This document shows, piece after piece, positions 1 to 8,667 of a DNA stretch of 64,000 nucleotides. Source of the DNA: Caulobacter ginsengisoli. GTDB taxonomy: Bacteria > Pseudomonadota > Alphaproteobacteria > Caulobacterales > Caulobacteraceae. The notes below the pieces were generated by a model that worked only from the letters and a program-made list of their open reading frames with translations, had not been told where the DNA came from and did no database searches. The first letter of the stretch is position 1. The number at the start of each line of letters is the position of its first letter. Made by a program: the position numbers and the translations under genes. The stretch spans positions 1-64,000 of the forward strand of contig NZ_JAUSVS010000008.1 of the NCBI RefSeq assembly GCF_030814835.1, given 5' to 3'.

Positions 1-15
1 ACCACTCCACCGACG

Positions 16-46
16 GCCCGCCTGACGCTCAGAACGTCAGGCGGGC
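16..46. terminator. Strong GC-rich stem-loop
   Basis: A perfect 12-bp stem (GCCCGCCTGACG at 16-27 pairs with 35-46) closes a 7-base loop. There is no T-run on either side, so intrinsic termination is uncertain. It may end a gene lying left of the window. Confidence 0.45.
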
Positions 47-177
47 GTCCCGGAAGACAGCCTCACAATAACGGCAAGCCAACAGACAAGTGGGCCGTGG
101 ACCACACGGAGCTTCAGGATCGAGCACAGTCGGAGTTGGGCTTCGTTCGCCTGTGTGCGGGCTGAAGAGCCCACTCC

Positions 178-212
178 ACCACTTCGTGGTCCCCCTCGCC
201 CAACGGGCGAGG
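178..212 (-). terminator. Double stem-loop after the dioxygenase gene
   Basis: Two adjacent perfect hairpins follow the stop codon at 215-217 on the minus strand. One is CCTCGCCC/GGGCGAGG with a 3-base loop (194-212) and the other is ACCAC/GTGGT (178-190). They lack a T-run but sit exactly where the operon should end. Confidence 0.5.
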
Positions 213-214
213 AA

Positions 215-1135
215 TTAGGCGGCGACGGCGTCCTTGGCCACGCCGGGAACACCTTCGGACAGATTGAAGCTGGGCGGCAGGATGCGCGGGTTGGGCTTGA
301 TCAGGCCGGCGGCCTTGGCGGCGCGGGCGACCAGCACCTTGGCCAGGTTGGCCGGACCGACGCCGCCCTTCAGGGCCGGGGTCCAGCCCAGCTTCCGGCG
401 CAGAACCCCGTTGCCGTAGATGACGTTGGCGCGCAGCAGGGCCGGGGCGGTCATGAACTCGATGGAGAGCGAGACATTGAGCATCGGCCCGTTCTCGATG
501 CGGTGCGGGGCGTTCTGTTTCCAGGTCACCATCGAGCCCGGCGTCAGGTCATAGACCGCAGCCCCGGCGTCCCAGGCCGGATTGAAGTCGAACTGCTCGG
601 CGGTCTCGCGCAGCACGATCCTTTCCAGCGCCTCGGGCCCGACATAGGGCTCGGTGGGCGGATAGACCCAGACCCGCTTGTGGCCGCGGATCTGCCAGAG
701 CGACACCAGCGGCACGTCCAGATGATAGAAGACCTGGGCGTTGGCCGAAGAGATCAGCACGCCGACATCCTGCTTGAAGGTCTTCACGCCCGTATTGGCC
801 GCCTTGTCGGCGAAGATCTCGCCGCTCAGCGCAGCGTAGTCGTCGAGGAAGTCGTTGCAGGCCCGCAGGTTCAGCCAGATGCGGCCAGCCTTGGCGGCTT
901 CTAGCAATTCCGCGCCCGACAGGTCGCCGGCCAGACCCCGCCGCCAGGACCGCCAGGCGACCGGGTCATCGCCCATGGTGAAGACGCCCAGATGTTCGCG
1001 CGGATAACGGTCGAGCAGGCTGGCCAGCCCGGCGTCGTCGAACATCGGCCGCTCGTGCAGGCGGTGGTTGAAGGCCAGATTGCCCTGGGTAAAGTCGCGC
1101 GCCTTGTCGGCCGACCAGTCGGTGATCACGCTCAT
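215..1135 (-). CDS. JmjC/cupin-8-like Fe(II) dioxygenase family protein
   Basis: This 306-residue protein resembles the cupin-like (JmjC) oxygenases that use iron and 2-oxoglutarate. The metal site is visible as H138-x-D140 in FYHLDVP, with a distal H211 in the strand APHRIEN. The segment LWQIRGHKRVWVYPP after the HxD is typical of this fold. The start is the ATG at 1135, overlapping the upstream glycosyltransferase stop by 4 bp (ATGA), so the two are translationally coupled. It is the last gene of an operon with a glycosyltransferase and a GNAT protein, which suggests hydroxylation of an envelope glycan or protein. The substrate is unknown and that role is inference. Confidence 0.7.
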   Translation of the reverse strand: MSVITDWSADKARDFTQGNLAFNHRLHERPMFDDAGLASLLDRYPREHLGVFTMGDDPVAWRSWRRGLAGDLSGAELLEAAKAGRIWLNLRACNDFLDDYAALSGEIFADKAANTGVKTFKQDVGVLISSANAQVFYHLDVPLVSLWQIRGHKRVWVYPPTEPYVGPEALERIVLRETAEQFDFNPAWDAGAAVYDLTPGSMVTWKQNAPHRIENGPMLNVSLSIEFMTAPALLRANVIYGNGVLRRKLGWTPALKGGVGPANLAKVLVARAAKAAGLIKPNPRILPPSFNLSEGVPGVAKDAVAA

Positions 1136-2040
1136 GTCGTTCGCCCGTAGAAGCCGATCTTGAAGGGACCCCACCACAGGGTCTTGCCCAGCCCGCGCGC
1201 CGCCCGGTCCAGCGCCCAGGCGCGGTCGGGGGCCTGGATCACCCATTTGACGGCGGCGACCAGGCCGAACAGCGCGGCCTGCACCAGGCCAATGGCCATC
1301 CAGCGGGCCACGCCCAGCCGGTCGGCCCGCACGGCGGCGGCCGAGGACGGACCCTGGCCATAGGCGAAGGCGCGGGGGATGGCGTAGCGCAGTGAGAGGC
1401 GGTCCGGCACGGGGTCTTCCCAGACCCAGGCCTGCGGGGCCCAGGCGAAACGCGCGCCGGCGGCCTTCATCTGGCCGAACAGCATGTCGTCCTCGCCGCC
1501 GATGAAGTTGCGCAGGGCCGAGAAGGGTTTGACCGGATCGGGCAGGGCCGCGCGGCGGACCAGGCTGTCGCCGCAGCCGAAATAGTCGTCCATCAGCCCG
1601 GCTTCGGCGGGGCCGGGGCGCGAGAAGAAGGCTTCCAGATAGGGCCGGTGCAGGCGGACGGTGTCGGGCGCTCGGGCGCGGACGGGACCGAACACAGCAT
1701 CCGCCTGAAACTCAGCCTGGACGGCCAACAGGGTGGCCAGCCAGTGCGGCGGGGCTTCCTCGTCGTCGTCCAGGAAGGCGATGAACTCGCCGTTCGCCAC
1801 GGCCATGGCGGCGTTGCGGGCGTTGGCGACGCCGGCCACCGGCTCATGGACGTAGACAACCGGGAACGGCGCGGTCAGCGCCTCGACCGCCGCCTGGGCG
1901 GAGGGCTTGGCGTCGTTGTCCACCACCACCAGTTCCAGATCGGCGACATCGACACCCTGCTGGGCCACGACCGAGGCCATGGCCGTGGCCAGCCCTAAGG
2001 GCCGGCGCTGGGTGGGGATGATGATGCTGATCTTCGGCAT
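1132..2040 (-). CDS. Family 2 glycosyltransferase
   Basis: A GT-A fold glycosyltransferase of 302 residues. The N-terminus ISIIIPTQRRP is the nucleotide-sugar start of GT2 enzymes. The metal-binding FLDDDEEAP and a later GGEDDMLFGQM acceptor-side motif are both present. A hydrophobic segment near residues 245-265 (MAIGLVQAALFGLVAAVKWVI) probably tethers it to the inner membrane. The gene lies 2 bases after the GNAT gene and overlaps the dioxygenase gene by 4 bp. Donor and acceptor sugars cannot be told from the sequence. The neighbours suggest synthesis of a surface polysaccharide. Confidence 0.85.
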   Translation of the reverse strand: MPKISIIIPTQRRPLGLATAMASVVAQQGVDVADLELVVVDNDAKPSAQAAVEALTAPFPVVYVHEPVAGVANARNAAMAVANGEFIAFLDDDEEAPPHWLATLLAVQAEFQADAVFGPVRARAPDTVRLHRPYLEAFFSRPGPAEAGLMDDYFGCGDSLVRRAALPDPVKPFSALRNFIGGEDDMLFGQMKAAGARFAWAPQAWVWEDPVPDRLSLRYAIPRAFAYGQGPSSAAAVRADRLGVARWMAIGLVQAALFGLVAAVKWVIQAPDRAWALDRAARGLGKTLWWGPFKIGFYGRTT

Positions 2041-2042
2041 GG

Positions 2043-3194
2043 CTATCCCAGTTCGCTCTCCACGACCGAGCGGCGGCGGCCCTGGGCCGCGACCGCCTCA
2101 ACGAAGCCGCGCACGCGGCCGGCGGTGGTCAGTTCGGTGGTGGCGATGACATCCAGGCGCCGGCGCAGCTTGCCGACCGGCCCGGCCCGGCGGGCGCCGG
2201 CCAGGGTCCAGGCGCTCTCGACCCCGCCCGCCATGCGGCCGGCAGGGCTGGCGGCGGCGGCCAGGCCTTCGCCGACTTCGGCGCCCGGCAGGGCGTAGTG
2301 GCGCTTGTAGTGGTCCTGGCTGGGCCCCAGGTCATAGGTGGTCAGGCCCAGCTCCGGCATGGCGGCGATGGCGCGAGCCAGCACGGTGATGCCGGGCGAC
2401 CAGGGCGCGAACTGCGGGTCCGTGGCGGCGATCCAGGGGTGATAGACCGCCCCCTGCCGCACGCCGAAATGCCCGCCGACCATCTGTTCGCCGGCATAGA
2501 GCATGACCAGCAGGCCCTGGGTGTCGCCCCGGCGCCGCTCGAAGAGATTACGCAGCAGGGCCCGCGTCCAGGTCGGCCGAAGGAAGTCGGCCAGGCCCGT
2601 GCGGGCCAGCTGGGCGCGCTTCCAGTCCAGCAGGGTCTCGAAGGCTTCGTCCGACAGGTCGCGGCCGACCAGGCGCAGCGGGCCGACCTCGCGGTCCAGC
2701 TTGCTGTCCAGGCGGCGGTAGTTCTTGAAGCGCTTGGGGCTGGCGGCGCGCAGGGCCTCCAGATAGTCGGGGGCGGATTGCTCCAGCTGGACCACGAAGC
2801 TGGGCGAGCGCTCGGCCACCGCGTCGGCGAAGACGCCATGCGGATCGACCAGGCCGGTGAAGCGGAAGGCTGAGATACCGGCCAGGGCCAGGGCCTGCGG
2901 TCCCTTCAGGCCCGCGTCGGCCGCGCCAACCAGGGCATGGTAGTCGGAAAACGGCGAGCCGATCGGCCGCGCCAGGCCGCCGGGCCGGCGATGATGGGGC
3001 AGAAAGCCGACCGGCCGGTGATCCCGGCGCCAGATCGCCACCCGGGCGTCGTCGCGCACCCGCCCGACCTCGAGCGCGAAGTCAGGGCCCAGCAGTGGGC
3101 TGGCGAACGCCGGATGGGCGGCGGCCAGGACCCGCCACGCGGAAAGATCCGCGCCGCTCAGGTCGCTCGGGTGAAGGGTTTCCGCCGTCAGCAT
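2043..3194 (-). CDS. GNAT acyltransferase, CelD/BcsL (FemAB-like) family
   Basis: This 383-residue protein has the double-GNAT layout of the CelD/BcsL (Acetyltransf_6) family. The second half shows the characteristic run KRFKNYRRLDSKL, then VGGHFGVRQGAVYHPWIAA and TYDLGPSQDHYKRHY, which is the DFGxGxxxYK-like end of the fold. Caulobacter HfsK, which modifies holdfast polysaccharide, belongs to this broad family, but I cannot claim orthology. The start at 3194 is supported by a Shine-Dalgarno sequence (AAGGACGG). It is the first gene of the three-gene operon, and a role in N-acylating a surface glycan is inferred. Confidence 0.75.
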   Translation of the reverse strand: MLTAETLHPSDLSGADLSAWRVLAAAHPAFASPLLGPDFALEVGRVRDDARVAIWRRDHRPVGFLPHHRRPGGLARPIGSPFSDYHALVGAADAGLKGPQALALAGISAFRFTGLVDPHGVFADAVAERSPSFVVQLEQSAPDYLEALRAASPKRFKNYRRLDSKLDREVGPLRLVGRDLSDEAFETLLDWKRAQLARTGLADFLRPTWTRALLRNLFERRRGDTQGLLVMLYAGEQMVGGHFGVRQGAVYHPWIAATDPQFAPWSPGITVLARAIAAMPELGLTTYDLGPSQDHYKRHYALPGAEVGEGLAAAASPAGRMAGGVESAWTLAGARRAGPVGKLRRRLDVIATTELTTAGRVRGFVEAVAAQGRRRSVVESELG

Positions 3195-3297
3195 CGCATC
3201 CGTCCTTACGCTGTCCCGGTTAGGGATTCGTGCAGACGGGGCAGCAAACCGCGGGCCAATGGTTAACGTGGCAAACGAAACCTTAACGGGCGACCCC

Positions 3298-3834
3298 TCA
3301 AGGGACGAGGAGGGCGGCGATCTTCTCCAGCCAGGCGGCGTCGGTCTCGTCAAAGGCGGCGAGGCGGTCGGAATCGACGTCCAGCACGGCGATCAGGGCG
3401 CCGGCCTTGTCGAACACGGGGACCACCACCTCGCTCTGCGAGCGGCCGTCGCAGGCGATGTGTCCCGGAAAGGCGTGCACATCTGGCACAAGCTGGGTCT
3501 GACCCGTCTCCGCCGCCGCCCCGCAGACCCCCCGCCCGAAGGCGATGCGCAGGCAGCCGAGCGTGCCCTGATAGGGGCCAACCACCAGTTCCCGGTCCCT
3601 GTCCGGGTCGACCACATAGAAGCCGGTCCAGAAATAGTCGTCGAAACTGGCCGCCAGCATCGAGGCCACCGTGGCCATTCGCGCGGTCAGGTTGGGCTCG
3701 CCGTCCAGCACGGCGGCGATCTCCTCGAGGAGTTCGGCATAGCGGGTCACCCGGTCGGCGGAGAGGGTCTTGTCGTTGAAGGCTTCGGCCATGGCGCGGA
3801 TATAGGCCCGATCGGCGGCCCGCGGGAGGCCCAT
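3298..3834 (-). CDS. msrC: Free methionine-(R)-sulfoxide reductase (GAF domain)
   Basis: A 178-residue single GAF-domain enzyme of the fRMsr (YebR/MsrC) family, which reduces free methionine-R-sulfoxide with thioredoxin. The diagnostic cysteines are seen in GTLGCLRIAFGRGVCG and HIACDGRSQSEVVVP, and the fold signatures SFDDYFWTGFYV and AVLDVDSD are intact. I chose the start at 3834, two bases after the upstream stop, because an AAAGGA Shine-Dalgarno precedes it. A downstream ATG at 3792 has none. It is co-oriented with the DUF3885 gene and probably co-transcribed. The length is normal for the family. Confidence 0.88.
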   Translation of the reverse strand: MGLPRAADRAYIRAMAEAFNDKTLSADRVTRYAELLEEIAAVLDGEPNLTARMATVASMLAASFDDYFWTGFYVVDPDRDRELVVGPYQGTLGCLRIAFGRGVCGAAAETGQTQLVPDVHAFPGHIACDGRSQSEVVVPVFDKAGALIAVLDVDSDRLAAFDETDAAWLEKIAALLVP

Positions 3835-3836
3835 CG

Positions 3837-4466
3837 TCAGCTGTCCTTTGCACCGAACCGCTGGCCCATCAGCCAATCCGGAAACCGGGCGGCCAGCGGC
3901 CCGATGACCGACGCATCCGCCGCCACCACGTCCATTCCCCGGTCGTCATAGGGCCAGACGGCCACGCGTCTTTCGAAATCCACCAGATAGACGCCGCTCA
4001 GGCCGGATACCCTGGGGTGGACCCCCATGTCCGTGGCCAGCGGGGTCCACAGCAGCCGGGCGAAATCCGCGGCGTCCGGCGCCATGACGGCTTCGTGCAG
4101 GATGCAAATACCGACCTGGTCCTCTTCCATCCGGACGTCATCGCTCGCCATGGGGCGGACTTCGTGTCGGAAAAAGCTGTGTTCGAAACCGACCCCGGCA
4201 AGTCCTTCGAAAATTGGAGACTCGTGAGGCGCGCTCCCCTGATCGGCGAACTCCCGGGCGATGACCGTGATTTCCGTGCGGTCGGCGAACAGGGCGGCCA
4301 GAACGGCCCTCGCCCGGTCCATTGCCGTCAGGAACCGCGCCGGTCCGCCGCGCGTGTCGCCGGCCAGCTCGAAGCGGAGGGCGAAATCGAACTCGAAGAA
4401 CAGGCCGTCCGGAAACGCCGGAACGCCGAACGCCTCCTGAAGTCTCTCGGACAGGCTGCTATCCAT
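3837..4466 (-). CDS. DUF3885 domain protein
   Basis: A 209-residue soluble protein without signal peptide or membrane segment. The C-terminal third contains VYLVDFERRVAVWPYDDRGMDVV, the hallmark of DUF3885 proteins, whose function is unknown. The start is the ATG at 4466 (MDSSLSER). Longer readings would run into the divergent gene region. It ends 2 bases before the methionine sulfoxide reductase start, so the two form a short operon. No catalytic motif is visible. Confidence 0.65.
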   Translation of the reverse strand: MDSSLSERLQEAFGVPAFPDGLFFEFDFALRFELAGDTRGGPARFLTAMDRARAVLAALFADRTEITVIAREFADQGSAPHESPIFEGLAGVGFEHSFFRHEVRPMASDDVRMEEDQVGICILHEAVMAPDAADFARLLWTPLATDMGVHPRVSGLSGVYLVDFERRVAVWPYDDRGMDVVAADASVIGPLAARFPDWLMGQRFGAKDS

Positions 4467-4541
4467 CGACGCCCCAAAATCTCGCGATAGGTCCGATATA
4501 GGCGGGATTGACGCCGCCGGGGAGAGGTCCATCGTCCACCG

Positions 4542-4961
4542 ATGCGCGCCGCCCTGGCCCTCGCCTTCCTGCTCCTGCCCGCCGCCGCCCAGGCCGCCGC
4601 TCGACCGGCTCAGGCCGAGATCGTCGTCCAGGACGCCCGCGAGCCGGATCAGGCCAACCTGGACCTCGATGTGATGGACGGCCGACGGATTGCCTTCCAC
4701 TTGAGTTGCCGGGGCGATGGCAGGACGGTGCGCTGTGTTCTCGTCCGCAGAGGCGCGCCGGTCGCCGGCATCGGCCTCGATCCGGACGCCGTCCTGGCGG
4801 GCGGCGCCCGCCAGACGGCCTGCCGGGCGGAGGGCGTCCAGCTGACCCTTTCAGTTAGCGACCTCATCCAGACCCTGCCCGCCCCTGTCGCCGACGGCTA
4901 CCATCTGCGGGTCGCGGTCGCGCCAGCCGCCGCCAGCCAGGCGCCGCTCTGCCGCCTCTAG
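4542..4961 (+). CDS. Small exported protein of unknown function
   Basis: The 139-residue product starts with a clear signal peptide (MRAALALAFLLLPAAAQA), so it is probably periplasmic with a mature chain near 120 residues. Four cysteines in the mature chain (in LSCRG, VRCVL, TACRAE and the final PLCRL) could form two disulfides. I do not recognise the family. It diverges from the DUF3885 gene with a 75-bp gap that must hold both promoters. Its last 4 bases overlap the end of the convergent exported-protein gene. Confidence 0.6.
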   Translation: MRAALALAFLLLPAAAQAAARPAQAEIVVQDAREPDQANLDLDVMDGRRIAFHLSCRGDGRTVRCVLVRRGAPVAGIGLDPDAVLAGGARQTACRAEGVQLTLSVSDLIQTLPAPVADGYHLRVAVAPAAASQAPLCRL

Positions 4962-5821
4962 TCGTAGGCGGTGATGGTGAATTCGAGAGCCATCGCGCGG
5001 ATTTCCAGGAGATCCAGGTCGTCCGGCGCCGAGGGCGGGTTGCGTGGGCCGTAGTCCTGGCCATTCTGCAGCAGGGCGCGGACGCGCACGGTCCAGACCG
5101 ACTGCTCGTTCGCGCCGCCGGCCTGGAGGAACTCGCCTTCGACACAGGTCAGTTCCGGGGCGTCCGGGCAGGGCTTGCGGCTGACCGACATCAGGCTCGC
5201 GAGCTTGAGCCCGGCCAGCGTCGCGACAGGCTGGGCGCAACGCTCCGGCCCTTTGTCGGAGATGGAGACACAGGTCGGGACAACCGGCCCGCCGGCGGCG
5301 TCGATCGCGTGCTGCAGCACCCGCGCGCCCTGCCAGGCCGCATAGTCGTCGTCAGCACGGAAGAAGCCGACCTGGCCCATGTCGGCCGACTCGGTGGGCA
5401 ACACCCGGCCAGCGATGCGGCAGTTGGCTGGTTTGTCGCGGTGACCCTTCTTGGCCGGCTCAAGGCTGCCGACCACCTTGTAGGCTTGAGAACTCCCCAG
5501 CGGCGCGCCCGGCCTTTCGGCGTCGGCCGACCAGCCGATGCTAACCCACGCGACGGTCGCCTCGCACAGGCCTGGATGCCCCGATACCCACGGCCGGGTG
5601 GCGAACATCAAACTCGTGATCGGCTGCTGCCCGAACATCCCGGAGAAGGTCGGCCGCTCGACCTCGACAAAGGCGGGGCCTAGCGCCTTGAGCGCGTCGC
5701 GGGCAAGAACCTGCGGGTCGTCCTTCAGCGCCCGCGCCCGGTCGGGTGCGCCGGCGGCCAGGGCGGCGGCGGGCGGCAGGGCCAGCACCAGGGAGAGAAT
5801 CAGCGGAGCGAGGCGTTTCAT
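4958..5821 (-). CDS. Exported protein of unknown function
   Basis: A 287-residue protein with a typical signal peptide (MKRLAPLILSLVLALPPAAALA). The mature part has about seven cysteines spread evenly, as in a disulfide-bonded periplasmic protein, and no recognisable enzymatic motif. Its 3' end overlaps the 3' end of the convergent small exported-protein gene by 4 bp. Both flanking genes are on separate transcripts by spacing and orientation. No function is assigned. Confidence 0.65.
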   Translation of the reverse strand: MKRLAPLILSLVLALPPAAALAAGAPDRARALKDDPQVLARDALKALGPAFVEVERPTFSGMFGQQPITSLMFATRPWVSGHPGLCEATVAWVSIGWSADAERPGAPLGSSQAYKVVGSLEPAKKGHRDKPANCRIAGRVLPTESADMGQVGFFRADDDYAAWQGARVLQHAIDAAGGPVVPTCVSISDKGPERCAQPVATLAGLKLASLMSVSRKPCPDAPELTCVEGEFLQAGGANEQSVWTVRVRALLQNGQDYGPRNPPSAPDDLDLLEIRAMALEFTITAYD

Positions 5822-5880
5822 GGCCCTATGATTTCACCCAAAATCGGCGTCAGGCCACCGCCGCCGGCGCCCTGCTCCTG

Positions 5881-6270
5881 TCAGCTGATGACCGCCGTCG
5901 TCTCGATCTCGATCCGCGCGGCGTCCTCGATCAGCCCCTTCACCTCGACCACCGCCATCGCCGGATAGTGGGGTCCGACCAGCTCGCGCCAGGCGGCGCC
6001 GATCTCGCGCAGGGCGGCCAGGTATTCGCGCTTGTCGACGACATACCAGGTCATGCGGACGATATGCTCGGGCCCCGCCCCGCCCTCGGCCAGCACGGCC
6101 AGGGTGTTGGCGAGGGTCTGGCGGAACTGGGCCGCGAAGCCGTCCGGGAAGGCGCCGGCCTCATCCCAGCCGATCTGGCCGGCGACGAAGACCATCCGCC
6201 CCTCGGCGGCGATGCCGTTGGAGTAGCCCTTTGGCCGGGGCCAGCCTTCGGGGAGCAGGACCCGGTTCAT
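5881..6270 (-). CDS. RidA-family enamine/imine deaminase
   Basis: A 129-residue RidA/YjgF/UK114 protein. The conserved stretch KGYSNGIAAEGRMVFVAGQIGWD and the end VEVKGLIEDAARIEIETTAV are typical. The binding arginine usual in the middle of the fold is not obvious here, where HYPAMAVVEVKGL replaces RPAxxxV, so it may belong to an aminomuconate- or aminoacrylate-unlike subgroup. The gene overlaps the aryl-CoA ligase gene by 4 bp and is the last gene of the aromatic operon. A plausible role is hydrolysis of the enamine ring product of 2-aminobenzoyl-CoA breakdown, releasing ammonia; this is inference. Confidence 0.8.
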   Translation of the reverse strand: MNRVLLPEGWPRPKGYSNGIAAEGRMVFVAGQIGWDEAGAFPDGFAAQFRQTLANTLAVLAEGGAGPEHIVRMTWYVVDKREYLAALREIGAAWRELVGPHYPAMAVVEVKGLIEDAARIEIETTAVIS

Positions 6271-7853
6271 GGCGTCTCCTTGAGCCGGAAGCGTTGCAGC
6301 TTGCCGGTCTGGGTCTTGGGCAGGGCGTCCGTGAACTCCACGGCGCGGGGATATTTGTAGGGGGCGATGACGCTTTTGACGAAGGCCTGCAGTTCGGCCT
6401 TGAGCTCGGCCGAGGGCTCTGTGTCGGGGTTGAGCACGACGAAGGCCTTGCAGATCTGGCCGCGCTCGGGGTCGGGCGCGCCGATCACCGCCGCCTCGCA
6501 GACGGCCGGGTGGCGCATCAGGGCGTTCTCCACCTCCGGCGCGCCGATGTTGTAGCCGGCCGAGATGATCATGTCGTCGGCCCGGGCGACGAACCAGAAA
6601 TAGCCCTCGGCGTCGAGGCGGTAGACATCGCCGGTCAGGTTCCAGCCGTCCTGGACATAGGCCCGCTGCCGCTCGTCGGCCAGGTAGCGGCAACCGGTCG
6701 GGCCGCGAACGGCCAGTCGGCCGGTCTCGCCGGCGCCGAGCGGCGCGCCGGCCTCGTCGATGATGCGGGCCTCAAAGCCCGGCACCGGCTTGCCGGTGGC
6801 CCCGGGGCGGATGTCCTCGCCCCGGGCCGAGATGAACACATGGAAGAGCTCGGTGGAGCCGATGCCGTCGATGATCCGCACGCCGGTCGCCTCATGCCAG
6901 GCGTCGGAGGTGGCGGCCGGCAGCGGCTCGCCGGCCGAGACGCAGGTCCTCAGGCTCGAGAGGTCATGCTGGCCGGCCAGCCTCAGCAGGGCGCGATAGC
7001 CGGTGGGGGCGGTGAACAGGGCGGTGGCGCGGCGGCGTTCGATGGTCTGAGCCAGGGCCTCGAAGCCCGGGCGCTCGGCCAGTGCGGTGGCCGCGCCGGC
7101 GGCGGCGGGGAAGACCACCAGCCCGCCCAGGCCGAAGGTGAAGGCAATGGGCGGGGTGCCGACCACGATGTCAGCGGGGGTCAGCCGCAGGATGTGGCGG
7201 CCGAAGGTGTCGGTCAGGGCCAGGATATCGCGATGGAAGTGGACGCAGCCCTTGGGCCGGCCGGTCGTCCCGGAGGTGAAGGCGATCAGGGCCGGATCGT
7301 CTGCCGCCGTCGCTATCGCCGCGAACCCTGCCGGCTGGCGGGCGGCGGCGGCCTGGAAGGCGTCGCCGTCCATGACCTGGGCCGGGGCCGAGCCGGTGGT
7401 CGCCTCGGTCAGCGCGGCATCGACCAGGGCGTGGCTGATGCGGGCCTTGTCGATGACCGTGGCCAGTTCGCCGGCCCGCAGCATCGGCATGGTGGCCACC
7501 ACCACCCCGCCGGCCTTGAGGATGGCGAACCAGGCGGCGATGACCCAGGCGCTGTTGGGGCCGTGCAGCAGCACCCGGGCGCCAGGAATCAGGCCCATCT
7601 CATCGGTCAGCACCCGGGCCATCCGGTCGGAAAGGGCGTCGACCTCGCCCCAGGTCAGGTCGCCGGCGGCCGACAGCAGCGCCGGGCCGTCCGGTCCGGC
7701 GGCTTCCATGGCGCGGCGCAGCAGCTCGACGGCGGCGTTCAACTTGCCGGACCAGGCCAGTTCGGGCCGCTCGAAGACCAGGGTTGGCCACTGGTCCCGC
7801 GGCGGCAGGTTGTCGAGGACGAACCGGTCCTGGTGCGCCGACCCGCCGGTCAT
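6267..7853 (-). CDS. Aryl-CoA ligase (2-aminobenzoate/benzoate-CoA ligase family)
   Basis: A 528-residue AMP-forming acyl-CoA synthetase. The ATP motif AFTSGTTGRPKGCVHFHRD, the DGIGSTELFHVF motif, GDVYRLDAEGYFWFVAR and the C-terminal catalytic lysine in LPKTQTGKLQRFRL are all intact. The GSTE-FHVF region and the overall pattern match benzoate/2-aminobenzoate-CoA ligases. It would activate anthranilate, salicylate or a related aromatic acid to its CoA thioester, supplying the monooxygenase/reductase in the same operon. The start is the ATG at 7853, four bases after the enoyl-CoA hydratase stop. The exact substrate is not readable from sequence. Confidence 0.85.
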   Translation of the reverse strand: MTGGSAHQDRFVLDNLPPRDQWPTLVFERPELAWSGKLNAAVELLRRAMEAAGPDGPALLSAAGDLTWGEVDALSDRMARVLTDEMGLIPGARVLLHGPNSAWVIAAWFAILKAGGVVVATMPMLRAGELATVIDKARISHALVDAALTEATTGSAPAQVMDGDAFQAAAARQPAGFAAIATAADDPALIAFTSGTTGRPKGCVHFHRDILALTDTFGRHILRLTPADIVVGTPPIAFTFGLGGLVVFPAAAGAATALAERPGFEALAQTIERRRATALFTAPTGYRALLRLAGQHDLSSLRTCVSAGEPLPAATSDAWHEATGVRIIDGIGSTELFHVFISARGEDIRPGATGKPVPGFEARIIDEAGAPLGAGETGRLAVRGPTGCRYLADERQRAYVQDGWNLTGDVYRLDAEGYFWFVARADDMIISAGYNIGAPEVENALMRHPAVCEAAVIGAPDPERGQICKAFVVLNPDTEPSAELKAELQAFVKSVIAPYKYPRAVEFTDALPKTQTGKLQRFRLKETP

Positions 7854-7857
7854 GGCT

Positions 7858-8667
7858 TCAATTCCCCTCGAAGACCGGCGCCCGCTTGGCGGCGAAGGCC
7901 TCGTAGGCGCGGCGGAAGTCGGCGGTCTGCATGCAGATGGCCTGGGCCTGGGCCTCGGCCTCGATGGCCGCGTCCAGCCCCATGTCCCATTCGACATTGA
8001 GCTGGGTCTTGGTCATGCCGTGGGCGAAGGTCGGGCCGGCGGCCAGGCTCAGCGCCAGTTCGCGGGCGGCGTCCATCAGCGCCTCGGGCTCGACCAGGCG
8101 GTTGTGGAAGCCCCAGCGTTCGCCCTCCTCGGCGGTCATCGTCCGGCCGGTGAACAGCAGTTCGCTGGCCCGGCCCTGGCCGATCAGCCGGGGCAGGATG
8201 GCGCAGGCCCCCATGTCGCAGCCGGCCAGACCCACCCGGGTGAACAGGAAGGCCGTCTTGGTCCGGGCCGTGGCCAGGCGGATGTCGGAGGCCATGGCCA
8301 GGATGGCCCCCGCCCCGGCGCAGACCCCGTCGAGGGCGGCGATGATCGGCTGGGGGCAGGCGCGGATGGCCTTGACCAGGTCGCCGGTCATGTGGGTGAA
8401 GGCCAGCAGCTCCGGCATCGCCATGCGGGTCAGCGGCCCGATGATTTCGTGCACGTCGCCGCCGGAGGAGAAGTTGCCCCCTGCCCCGCTGAGGACTGCC
8501 ACCTTGCAGTCCTCGGCCTGGGCCAGGCCGCGGAACAGGTCGCGCATCTCGGCATAGGATTCGAAGGTCAGCGGGTTCTTCCGCTCCGGGCGGTTGAGGG
8601 TCAGGGTCCCCACCCCATCCTGCACGGACCACAGGAAATGCTGCGCCTGGTACTGGCTCGCCTTCAT
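7858..8667 (-). CDS. Enoyl-CoA hydratase/isomerase family protein
   Basis: A 269-residue crotonase-fold enzyme. The oxyanion-hole regions are visible as [16 protein letters not shown] and [23 protein letters not shown], and the second catalytic region is [21 protein letters not shown] Cys-Asp pair stands where classical hydratases have a glutamate, so it may be a ring-opening or hydrolytic member rather than a plain hydratase. It overlaps the MarR gene by 4 bp. Within the operon it would act after ring reduction in beta-oxidation-like steps. Confidence 0.83.
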   Translation of the reverse strand: MKASQYQAQHFLWSVQDGVGTLTLNRPERKNPLTFESYAEMRDLFRGLAQAEDCKVAVLSGAGGNFSSGGDVHEIIGPLTRMAMPELLAFTHMTGDLVKAIRACPQPIIAALDGVCAGAGAILAMASDIRLATARTKTAFLFTRVGLAGCDMGACAILPRLIGQGRASELLFTGRTMTAEEGERWGFHNRLVEPEALMDAARELALSLAAGPTFAHGMTKTQLNVEWDMGLDAAIEAEAQAQAICMQTADFRRAYEAFAAKRAPVFEGN

